NCBI GenBank assembly: GCA_039920645.1
Contig: JBDSDI010000131.1
Span: 1 to 14,701 of the forward strand
Length of the DNA stretch: 14,701 nucleotides
Source: CAMCVE01 sp039920645
GTDB lineage: Bacteria; Bdellovibrionota; UBA2428
Direction: 5' to 3'
Below, in pieces: positions 6,654 through 14,222 of the stretch (position 1 is its first letter; each line of letters opens with the position of its first letter). Below the pieces are notes generated by a model, which saw only the letters and a program-made list of their open reading frames with translations, made no database searches and was not told the DNA's origin. Made by a program: the position numbers and the translations under genes.

Positions 6654-7946
6654 TTAGAAAATCAGCGAAACGAGGCGCAGGACCAGATAGAAACACAGAA
6701 AGAGCGGGACCCAATACTTGAGCGCCAAGTACCACAGCACGTTTAAAGCGTCGATGGAAGGACTCCGTCCAACAAGAACTTCGAGATCACGGCGCGGAAG
6801 TTTTTGACCGACGCTCAAACTCCAAAGGAGGGCCGCGAACGGAAGCAAGATCTCGAACGCGAGGATCTCCAAAGGCCGTCCAAAAAAATTTACGGATGCG
6901 ATCAGCGTGAAAACTCCGACGAAAGCCGTAACCAAGAGGGAGGCTTTCATGCGTTTCAGTCCGAGGAGTCGTTGCATGCCATGGATAAAAACCTCATAGA
7001 GACTCGCAAGCGATAAGAGTCCAAGAATCAGCAACCCGAATAAAAGTAGTCTTAAGCTTAGGAGTCCGCCCTCGGAGGCTCGGAAGAATTCCGGCATCCA
7101 CTCGATAAAGATCTGGTGAAAACCTACTCCCGCTTTTTGTCCGCCTCGCGGAGAAGAAACCCAAGGCAACACGAGAATTGCCACGAAAACCGAGAGAGAA
7201 AAGTCAGCGAAGAGCACCTTCAAAGCGATACGATGCACGCGACCCGGAACTTTCCAATAGTCGGACTGAAGACTGGAATTGCGACGGAAGGGACTCGCCC
7301 ACCACGTAAAAAGAAAATGAATGCCGAGGCCGGCCGACAAGGTGAAGAGACTGAAGGACGCGACGTCCAGGAACATTTCCTTACTCACCGTAAAATTCCT
7401 CACGGGTGAAAAATTGAGGGAAAAGAAATTGTTGTATGCCGGAATCTGGATCGAAAGCGCGGTCAGAAGACAAAGTACCGCCACGCAAAGCGCTCCGATG
7501 AAAATTTTTCCGATCCAACGGCGGGCCAAAAGTGAATAGCCCCACATGGCCGCCATCAACAGAAAACCGAGCAGGAATACAATCGGATGCTGCAAATCGA
7601 AACGCTGTCGTCCCGGTGATATGCGCAGCAGTTCACAAAGTGCGAGACTGAGTCGCAGGATTTCCAATGAATAAAGAGGGATGATCGCCATGAGCGCGGC
7701 GATGGAAACCGCGGGAGTCCATGAATAAGGCGGACCCAGAAACTGAAACGCTTCGGTATAGCTACGACGCAACCAGCGCGCCCAGAGAATTTCTCCGACG
7801 ACGAGGGGTGTGCCGAGCAAAAGAAGTCCGAGAAAATGAAAAAAAAGAACAAGTCGAAAATCGTAGAGTGAAAAAAGTCGCGGGAGTACTAGGAAATTTC
7901 CAATACCCAATGCGGTTCCGATATAGAGGGCTTCGAGTCCGAACAC
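6654..7946 (-). CDS. Divergent SNF (NSS/SLC6-type) sodium-dependent symporter
   Basis: This 430-residue integral membrane protein has about 11-12 hydrophobic helices and a LeuT-type first helix. G10, A12, G14, G16, N17 and P22 match the family's unwound TM1 pattern (GNAVGLGNxxxxP), including positions that bind Na1/Na2 in LeuT. GTPLVVGE at 45-52 fits TM2. SLFTLSAGLG at 199-208 fits the unwound TM6. Differences from the family: the N-terminus starts almost inside TM1, the NGGGAF motif after TM1 is absent, and TM8 reads LLSLASLYE (310-318) where LTSS is usual, so Na2 binding may be altered. The GTG start at 7946 lies 11 nt after the der stop, with only a weak AGGG upstream. The substrate is unknown; amino acids or related amines are typical of the family. 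Confidence 0.78.
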   Translation of the reverse strand: MFGLEALYIGTALGIGNFLVLPRLFSLYDFRLVLFFHFLGLLLLGTPLVVGEILWARWLRRSYTEAFQFLGPPYSWTPAVSIAALMAIIPLYSLEILRLSLALCELLRISPGRQRFDLQHPIVFLLGFLLMAAMWGYSLLARRWIGKIFIGALCVAVLCLLTALSIQIPAYNNFFSLNFSPVRNFTVSKEMFLDVASFSLFTLSAGLGIHFLFTWWASPFRRNSSLQSDYWKVPGRVHRIALKVLFADFSLSVFVAILVLPWVSSPRGGQKAGVGFHQIFIEWMPEFFRASEGGLLSLRLLLFGLLILGLLSLASLYEVFIHGMQRLLGLKRMKASLLVTAFVGVFTLIASVNFFGRPLEILAFEILLPFAALLWSLSVGQKLPRRDLEVLVGRSPSIDALNVLWYLALKYWVPLFLCFYLVLRLVSLIF

Positions 7947-7957
7947 GGCAGATGGCC

Positions 7958-9319
7958 CTACTTGTTCGAAGTCTTGAAGTGCAGCTTGATCGGTGTTCCC
8001 TCGAATCCGAACTTATCCCGCAACGTATTAATGATGAAACGCTTAAAGGAAAAATGGATCGAACTACTCGAGACGTTCGTGAAGAACACGAACTCCGGAG
8101 GACCGACCGAGACCTGGGAGAGATAGTAAAACTTCGGATGTTTTCCGGAAACAGCCGGATGAGGATGTTCTTTGAAACGTGTTTCAAAAAGACGGTTCAG
8201 CTCGCCAGTCGTCACGCGATGTTGACGCGACTCGAGGACGCGCTCGATATTCTTCACAACGGCCTGTACGTTTTTTCCCGTGAGTGCGGAGATACGGACT
8301 TTCGGCGCCCATCTCAGGAATTCGAGCTTGAGATCGGTACCACGCTCGAGTTTCGAAAGCTGATCTTCAGCTTCGGTGCCCTTCATGAGATCCCATTTGT
8401 TGAAAACGACGACGAGGCTCAATCCAAAATCCATCGCCAGACCGCCGATAGATGCGTCGAGATCCGACACTCCTTCGGAAGCGTCGAGTAAAAGAACGGC
8501 GACGTCGGCCTGACGGGCTTCTTCCTTCAGCTTTTCTTTGGCGACCCATTCAACTTCGCGTTCGATGCGGCCCGGTTGGCGCATGCCCGCAGTGTCGAAG
8601 AAGCTCCACTCAAAACCCCCGTGTTTGTAAACGCTTTCGATCGGATCACGAGTGGTGCCCGCGACGTTAGATACGACATGGCGTTCTTGCCCGAGGATCG
8701 CGTTCACGAGCGTGGATTTACCCACGTTGGGGCGTCCAAGAATAAGGATGCGGGGATTTTTCTTACGATTCGCAAGTTCGGTTGGTTCGAGGGTTTTGCC
8801 CTCGCCCAGCACGAGACGCATGTTTTCCCAGAGATCGCTGAAACCAACATCATGCTCGGCGGAAACTTCAAAGAGATGCTTGAAACCGATACCGTAATAA
8901 GACGACGCTTCGTACTTCTTCGTGTTGTCGGATTTATTGACGAGAATCCACACTCGCGCGTTGTCGATTTGCGTGTTCTTGCGGAGCCAGTCGGCGATCT
9001 CGAGTTCTTCGAGCGCGAGTTCGCGAGTGCCGTCGACGACGAAGAGGATTAGATCCGCTTCCTTGACCGCGATCTCGGCACTACGCTGGATTTCGGCGCC
9101 AAGCGGATGGCGAAGCGCTTCGGGACCAACGCCGCCGGTATCGATGAGCTTGAAGCGTCCGATCGGCGAATCTTCGACGATCCATTCTTGGCGATCGACA
9201 GTCACACCCGGGCGATCGCAGACGATCGCTCGACGCGTGCGCGACATGCGATTGAAGAGCGTGGATTTCCCTACGTTCGTCGGCCCGATCAGTACGATCT
9301 TAAGAAGTTCGTCGCTCAT
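7958..9319 (-). CDS. der: Ribosome-associated double GTPase Der (EngA)
   Basis: This 453-residue protein has two tandem G domains and a C-terminal KH-like domain, the unique architecture of Der, which is needed for 50S subunit maturation in the cytoplasm. First G domain: P-loop GPTNVGKST at 12-20, DTGG 60-63, NKSD 128-131. Second: P-loop GRPNVGKST at 195-203, DTAG 242-245, NKWD 307-310. The KH-like domain covers about 366-450. Length is normal for the family (about 440-490). The ATG at 9319 overlaps the era stop as ATGA, so I prefer it over an in-frame upstream start at 9370, which would add 17 residues inside era. It is probably translationally coupled to era. Confidence 0.97.
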   Translation of the reverse strand: MSDELLKIVLIGPTNVGKSTLFNRMSRTRRAIVCDRPGVTVDRQEWIVEDSPIGRFKLIDTGGVGPEALRHPLGAEIQRSAEIAVKEADLILFVVDGTRELALEELEIADWLRKNTQIDNARVWILVNKSDNTKKYEASSYYGIGFKHLFEVSAEHDVGFSDLWENMRLVLGEGKTLEPTELANRKKNPRILILGRPNVGKSTLVNAILGQERHVVSNVAGTTRDPIESVYKHGGFEWSFFDTAGMRQPGRIEREVEWVAKEKLKEEARQADVAVLLLDASEGVSDLDASIGGLAMDFGLSLVVVFNKWDLMKGTEAEDQLSKLERGTDLKLEFLRWAPKVRISALTGKNVQAVVKNIERVLESRQHRVTTGELNRLFETRFKEHPHPAVSGKHPKFYYLSQVSVGPPEFVFFTNVSSSSIHFSFKRFIINTLRDKFGFEGTPIKLHFKTSNK

Positions 9320-10317
9320 TCTGCGTTCTCGTAGCCAAGATCCTTCAAGCGGCTTGGAGTTACGGTCCATTTTTCAACGACCTTAACGAAGAGCTTGAGG
9401 ATGATTTCTTCGCCGGTAATTTCTTTGTAACGCGCGCGTGTGGTGACGCCGATGTCTTTAATCTTGGATCCGCCCTTGCCCACGAGAATGCGCTTCAAAC
9501 TATCGCGTGAGACGCAGATGGTAGCGTGCACTTCGGCCATTTTTTGTTTGCCGCTCGGCTCCTGCCAGGTGTCGATATTACAATCTGTCTCGTAAGGAAC
9601 TTCTTTATAAGAACCGCGGAAAATACATTCGCGAATCAGGTTGCGGACGACTTCACGTCCGCTCATGTCGGTCCAGTCGTCCTCACCGTAAAGCGCGGGA
9701 GCTTCAGGAGCCAGGCCGTCTAAGACTTTGAGGAGTCCTCCAACGTTGGAGCGTGCATCGGCCAGCCCGCCTTTGAGCGCGGCGAGAGGAATGATTTCCT
9801 TGAACTCGGGGAAGACTTGGTTCGCTTTTTCGATCAACGGAAGGAGATCGGCTTTGTTCTTGGTGTCAGCCTTGGAAAGAACGAGCAGCCACTGCGTACG
9901 ATCTTTTTTCTTCAACTGATCTTTGATCCAAAGGGCGAGACGATCTTCGGGACCGGCACGGCCCATGGCCGCATCATCGAGATCTTTTTCGAACGAACGA
10001 CAGTCCGCAACCCACACACCGATGTCGACGTCGCGCATGGCATCTTCGATTGCGGCGTACATGCTGCGATCCAAGAGACCTTTTTTGAGATTCACTCCGG
10101 GAGTGTCGACGAGGACGAGCTGTCCGCTCCAACGCTTTGGTTTGGTTTCGTAGCGCTGCAGAATGCCGCGGATGTTCGTGCGGGTCGTCTGGGGACGATC
10201 GGACGTCGCGCTGAGTTCGGACTCAAGTAGCGCGTTGAGGAGAGTGGATTTGCCGGCGTTGGGGCGGCCCATAATGGCCACGGTCGCGCACTTAAACGTT
10301 GTATTTTCTTCGCTCAT
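9316..10317 (-). CDS. era: GTPase Era, 30S ribosome maturation factor
   Basis: This 333-residue protein has an N-terminal GTPase domain and a C-terminal KH RNA-binding domain, the Era architecture. Era binds the 3' end of 16S rRNA during 30S assembly. Motifs: P-loop GRPNAGKS at 17-24, switch region RPQTTR at 41-46, DTPG at 71-74. The G4 position reads SKAD at 148-151 instead of NKxD. The KH loop is GKGGSKIK at 280-287. It is about 30 residues longer than E. coli Era (301), with extra sequence near 54-66 and 110-125. The ATG at 10317 has an AGAGGA ribosome binding site about 9 nt upstream. It follows rnc by 25 nt, the common rnc-era order, and overlaps der. Confidence 0.96.
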   Translation of the reverse strand: MSEENTTFKCATVAIMGRPNAGKSTLLNALLESELSATSDRPQTTRTNIRGILQRYETKPKRWSGQLVLVDTPGVNLKKGLLDRSMYAAIEDAMRDVDIGVWVADCRSFEKDLDDAAMGRAGPEDRLALWIKDQLKKKDRTQWLLVLSKADTKNKADLLPLIEKANQVFPEFKEIIPLAALKGGLADARSNVGGLLKVLDGLAPEAPALYGEDDWTDMSGREVVRNLIRECIFRGSYKEVPYETDCNIDTWQEPSGKQKMAEVHATICVSRDSLKRILVGKGGSKIKDIGVTTRARYKEITGEEIILKLFVKVVEKWTVTPSRLKDLGYENAE

Positions 10318-10342
10318 AAATAGTTTCCTCTTTTGAATCCCC

Positions 10343-11161
10343 TTAAGTGGGAATCCCCGAGGTCATGAAACCTTTCTGTTTCAACTGGGTCGCGACGAAC
10401 CTTACAAGGTCTGGGGGGGCCATTGCAAGCAATCGTCGTGCGAGGAGCTGAGTCGCCTCGCGTTTTGAAGTTGCTGTTTCTCGATCGAGCTCAACGTCGC
10501 CGAGCAGAAGAGCCATATCGAAGGGCCCGACCGACGACGCAATTTCCGAATTGGTGCACACGTAGCGAGGGGTGCCAAGCCCTTCTTGCTGGAAGAATTC
10601 CTGAAGTTTGGACTTCGCATCCTTCTCGAGGAGCGAGGCCGCGAGCATGTTCCACGCCTCCGTATCGAGGGAGAGTTCGGGGAGAATACTCTCGCGCACG
10701 AGCTTGGCCGCCGCCGCGAAGCCTTGATCGAGAAAGAGTGCGCCGATAATGGCCTCGACCGCGTCCGCGAGTCCAGCCTCACGATCGGCGCCTCCGCTCG
10801 AGCGTTCACCCTTCCCCATTCTCATACAGATTCCGAGTTCCACTTTGCGCGCTTGCTCAGCGAGCGTGACCTCGGAAACAAAATAGGATTTGAGGCGCGA
10901 GAGTTCGCCTTCCGTCCAAGCGGAACCGCGCGACATGAGCGTTTCACTCACCGCGAGACCAAGCACGCTGTCGCCGAGGAACTCGAGACGTTCGTTCGAA
11001 GCGCCGACATCGGGATTTTCGTGAATGTAGGAGGAATGCGTGAGTGCGAGTGCGAGACGAGAGAGGTCCCCAAATTCGAGTTTCCAGCTCGCCAGAAGGC
11101 GTTCGAGCGCGTCTTTTGCCGGCTGATCCGGAAGAGATTTTAGGAGGTCTTCTTTAAGCAT
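10343..11161 (-). CDS. rnc: Ribonuclease III
   Basis: This 272-residue dsRNA-specific endonuclease processes rRNA precursors and structured mRNAs. The catalytic domain holds the signature NERLEFLGDS at 56-65, with E57, E60 and D64, and the second acidic pair D133/E136 in LADAVEAIIG. These match E. coli E38, E41, D45, D114 and E117. A dsRNA-binding domain covers about 181-247 and ends with the SKREA helix (232-236). It is longer than E. coli RNase III (226), with an N-terminal extension of about 20 residues and a 25-residue tail after the dsRNA-binding domain. No convincing Shine-Dalgarno lies before the ATG at 11161. It is the first gene after a terminator, so a promoter is expected in 11162-11202, but I see no good -35/-10 pair there. 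Confidence 0.96.
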   Translation of the reverse strand: MLKEDLLKSLPDQPAKDALERLLASWKLEFGDLSRLALALTHSSYIHENPDVGASNERLEFLGDSVLGLAVSETLMSRGSAWTEGELSRLKSYFVSEVTLAEQARKVELGICMRMGKGERSSGGADREAGLADAVEAIIGALFLDQGFAAAAKLVRESILPELSLDTEAWNMLAASLLEKDAKSKLQEFFQQEGLGTPRYVCTNSEIASSVGPFDMALLLGDVELDRETATSKREATQLLARRLLAMAPPDLVRFVATQLKQKGFMTSGIPT

Positions 11162-11202
11162 TCAGGGACTTGTAACTACTGCATTGCGTCAAACAGGTCT
11201 AC

Positions 11203-11238
11203 AAAAAAGGCACGAGAAGAAGAAGCTCGGACCTTTTT
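11203..11238 (-). terminator. Intrinsic terminator after the octahaem cytochrome gene
   Basis: Read on the minus strand, AAAAAGG (11238-11232) and CGAG (11229-11226) pair with CTCG (11216-11213) and CCTTTTT (11210-11204) across a 2x2 internal mismatch, with a 9-nt loop. The transcript ends in a run of six U (11208-11203). The hairpin begins 11 nt after the TAA at 11250-11252. It separates the respiratory operon from rnc and supports a separate promoter for the rnc-era-der run. Confidence 0.75.
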
Positions 11239-11249
11239 ATTTCAATAAC

Positions 11250-14210
11250 TTAACGACCAGATCCGCTCGTTGCAGCGGATGCAGACACTGCTGGAGGCGC
11301 GGGCTGAACCGCGGGCGGCGGTAACTCAGGCTCTCCGGGATACTGAAAGAGATAGTCGCGAATGAGTTCAATTTGCTTAGAAGCATCGCCACCCAGAACT
11401 CCCTCGACTCCGATACGCGGAGACTTTTCATCCAAGGGATCAGTATTCGGCCACAATTGCGGCATACGCGTTCCAGGCATGATCGCATTCGGATTTTCTA
11501 ACCAACCTGGGACCCAGTCATAGCTCAGACGCGCTTTGATATTCGCAAAGTGAGGAGCGTGGGCGCTTGCATCGCCACCCGGCGCCACGACCGCGTGACA
11601 CGTGAGACAGCCGAGAGTTTTGATCAGGCCTTCAGCTTGATGAATCTGTTCGGAGCTCAGGGTGCTCCGCTTCGAGCTGAAAAGAGATTCAGCAGAATCG
11701 TACGCGGAGAAATACTTCACGAGCGTGGTCGTCTGGGTATCCGAAAGTCCGAAAGTCGGCATCCGGATTTTCACCCAAGGACGGATCATCACGTTCGTAT
11801 TTTTCAGGTACTTGAAGAGCCAATCGGTCTGAAGCTTTCTGCCCTCGGTATAGAGCAGTGGAGGTCCTTCGGACTTGTCGGTGTAGTGAGCCAGCACCTC
11901 GCCACCCCATGGAACAGTCTTGTCTTCCATCGCATGACAGCCAACACAGTTCTTCTGATTGATAAGACGATGGCCGGCAATGATCGCCTCTTTGCGTCCG
12001 TCGACGGGAGCGATCATCTCGGACGAGACGTTCTTGTTCTCGTAACCGGTTACGACGGTCGCGAGCGCGTTGGCCTGCTCAGCAGTGAAGCCGAAGTGAG
12101 GCATACGAGTCTTAGCCTGGAAATCACGCTTCTTGCCCACGTCCCAGATGCGAGGGGTACGAATCTTGGTGAAAATCCATGCCGCACGCGAGGTGTGAGG
12201 AATTTCAACGTTATCGAAGGCGAACTTGGTGACCTCTTTGGATCCTTCGGCCGTGAGTTCCGCGCCGATGTTCGGAGCGTTCTCGTAGCCTTGGATCGCG
12301 TGACAACCGTAGCAGCCGTAATGACTTATCAATTTGTCGCCGAGGTAAGTTTGTTTTTCTTCGAGGGACATCGACGCGAGCTTCAAGCGCGCATCGCGGG
12401 TGGGCATCGAGCCTAGAAGGAATTCGAGCACCACATCGTCACGAACGGTGTCGTCAGGAACCGGAACCTGCAGCGCCTCGAATTCGGGATTTTTCTTCTC
12501 GAGAAGATAGACTGCGATATCCGCGACTTCTTGGTCGGAGAGCTTCATACTCGGCATGGAGGATTGAGCCCAGTAATGCTGAGGCAGCTTGAGCCACGAT
12601 GCGAGCCATTCGTAAGTAACTTTGGAACCGAGTTGATTTAGCTCAGGTCCAAACATCGGCACGCGAGGATCGCGGTAACCGAGAGCGGTAGGATCGGTGG
12701 GCCTCTTGACTTCGATGTCATTGATTGCGTGACAACCGACGCAGCCGACTTGACTTACGAGCGCCTTTCCGCGGGACGAATCGCCAACGACCTTGGAGGC
12801 GAGTTGCAGCGGTTCATAAACTTTCGACTTCGCCACGATCAGGTGAGCAATCGCATCAACTTCGACTTTGCCGCGAGCAATGCTGGCTTCGTCGGAGTTG
12901 TTATGAACTTGCCAGAACGCGGGCATGAGGGTCGAAGGACGGAAGGACTTAGGATTCCACAACCATTTCTTGATCCAATCAGGACTGACCTTCGAAGCAA
13001 CTCGCTCGAGAGACGGAGCGGGCTTCTTCTCCGTAGCCAATTTTTCGAAGTGCCCGGAAAACTTATGGCAACCGTAACAGCCGTAACGTTCAATAAGTCG
13101 CATCCCGGAGTTGAGCGTCGGTGCGTCCTTGAAGACGACTTCCTTGGCATGGCACTGGATACATTGGCCTTCCACCATCTTCAGCGGAATCATGTGGGTC
13201 TTAATGTGCTCGCTGTAATGGAAGTGATACTTCGCGGTCCATTCCGCCGCCTGCACGGGATCTGCAGGGGTGTGGGCAGAGTTGTTAAAATCGACGGACT
13301 GAGGAACGCCCGCATGACAGACCGTACAGCCGATTTTTTCGGCGGGGTGTGGACTATCTGGACCAGCGATCAGATGTAGTTTGGAGTGAGTCGCAAAGGG
13401 CTGAGGGAAATCCTCGAATCCCGGTTGGTTCGCGTTCACGTGACACGTCATACAACGGTCGACACGCGGAACTTTGTTGAAGAAGTAGTCGTCGTAGAGG
13501 CCGTTGAGAATGACTTGGTTGACCTTAACGGTCGGCGAGATGAAATCGAGCAGCGGCGCGTTTCGCGCTAAGTTAACGAGGTTCACACCGTTCTTTTCGA
13601 CGATCTTGTTCAGCTGATCGCGGGTACGCGTGAGCGAAGTAAGACGCGCACTCAGATCAGTTTCCTTCGAAAGGATATCCTTCTTGTCAGCATTGGCTTT
13701 ATCAAAAGCGAGGTGGATACGCTCTTCGATATGCGCAAGCTTCGCGACCTTGGTTTCGTCTTCTTTGTACTTCGCGATGATTTCGTTGAGATCGTCGGCG
13801 CGTTCTTTGATGGCTTCTTCCAGGTGGTAGTGAGCAGCGTCGAGCTTACCTTTTTCGATCTGGTAACGCTTGGTCGCGCCGTAGAGCTTAGCGTTGATGG
13901 CCGAAATTTTAGAATCGATTTCCTTGGTGACTTCGGCCTGTTTTTTCTCGACTTCCGAAATATCCTTTTCGATATTCTCGAGCTGCTGCTTGTTCATCGC
14001 CTTGTCGGCTTCCATGAGCTTGCGTTCAGCGACTGCGGTCGAGATTTTTTGACTTTGACGTTGGTAAACCTTCCATGGCCGCGCAAAGTCTTGGATCGCG
14101 GCCCAGATCGTTACGACCAGCAAAAGGATCGAAGCGATGGCGAACCACTTCGAGAGAACTCGCGTGTTATAGACGGTTTCTTTATTGTTGGGAGGTTGTC
14201 CAGCAGCCAT
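11250..14210 (-). CDS. Membrane-anchored octahaem cytochrome c with coiled-coil stalk
   Basis: This is a 986-residue electron-transfer protein. One transmembrane helix lies at about 22-40, then a charged coiled coil at about 45-205. Eight CXXCH haem-c sites follow at 253, 295, 350, 378, 490, 633, 755 and 868. The first three sit close together in a His-rich stretch (H275, H279, H288, H313, H329, H331, H335, H339), suggesting bis-His haems. Each of the last five starts a class I cytochrome c domain with a downstream MP ligand motif: M429, M552, M703, M817 and M916. These five domains also share a DW(L/I)xxWL-type helix and look like tandem duplicates. The C-terminus is a Pro/Ala-rich tail (961-979). 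ATG 14210 has AGGA 7 nt upstream and lies 12 nt after the cytochrome b-like gene. It probably takes electrons from that quinol-oxidising subunit on the periplasmic side. The exact family name is not known to me. Confidence 0.93.
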   Translation of the reverse strand: MAAGQPPNNKETVYNTRVLSKWFAIASILLLVVTIWAAIQDFARPWKVYQRQSQKISTAVAERKLMEADKAMNKQQLENIEKDISEVEKKQAEVTKEIDSKISAINAKLYGATKRYQIEKGKLDAAHYHLEEAIKERADDLNEIIAKYKEDETKVAKLAHIEERIHLAFDKANADKKDILSKETDLSARLTSLTRTRDQLNKIVEKNGVNLVNLARNAPLLDFISPTVKVNQVILNGLYDDYFFNKVPRVDRCMTCHVNANQPGFEDFPQPFATHSKLHLIAGPDSPHPAEKIGCTVCHAGVPQSVDFNNSAHTPADPVQAAEWTAKYHFHYSEHIKTHMIPLKMVEGQCIQCHAKEVVFKDAPTLNSGMRLIERYGCYGCHKFSGHFEKLATEKKPAPSLERVASKVSPDWIKKWLWNPKSFRPSTLMPAFWQVHNNSDEASIARGKVEVDAIAHLIVAKSKVYEPLQLASKVVGDSSRGKALVSQVGCVGCHAINDIEVKRPTDPTALGYRDPRVPMFGPELNQLGSKVTYEWLASWLKLPQHYWAQSSMPSMKLSDQEVADIAVYLLEKKNPEFEALQVPVPDDTVRDDVVLEFLLGSMPTRDARLKLASMSLEEKQTYLGDKLISHYGCYGCHAIQGYENAPNIGAELTAEGSKEVTKFAFDNVEIPHTSRAAWIFTKIRTPRIWDVGKKRDFQAKTRMPHFGFTAEQANALATVVTGYENKNVSSEMIAPVDGRKEAIIAGHRLINQKNCVGCHAMEDKTVPWGGEVLAHYTDKSEGPPLLYTEGRKLQTDWLFKYLKNTNVMIRPWVKIRMPTFGLSDTQTTTLVKYFSAYDSAESLFSSKRSTLSSEQIHQAEGLIKTLGCLTCHAVVAPGGDASAHAPHFANIKARLSYDWVPGWLENPNAIMPGTRMPQLWPNTDPLDEKSPRIGVEGVLGGDASKQIELIRDYLFQYPGEPELPPPAVQPAPPAVSASAATSGSGR

Positions 14211-14222
14211 CGTATTCCTACA

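Noticed and set aside
6616..6735. N-terminal extension of the lipoprotein from 6735
   Set aside because: It would overlap the transporter gene and bury the signal peptide; ATG 6615 gives a normal lipoprotein signal.
7721..8491. Plus-strand open frame of 256 codons opposite der and the transporter
   Set aside because: It spans the junction of two real minus-strand genes and has a charged low-information composition, so it is a shadow frame.
9320..9370. Upstream in-frame start for der at 9370
   Set aside because: The added residues lie inside era and do not resemble Der; the ATG at 9319 overlaps the era stop as ATGA and starts just before the first P-loop.
11550..12416. Plus-strand open frame of 288 codons opposite the octahaem cytochrome gene
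   Set aside because: The opposite strand encodes repeated CXXCH domains with clear motifs; this frame has no recognisable domain and no ribosome binding site.
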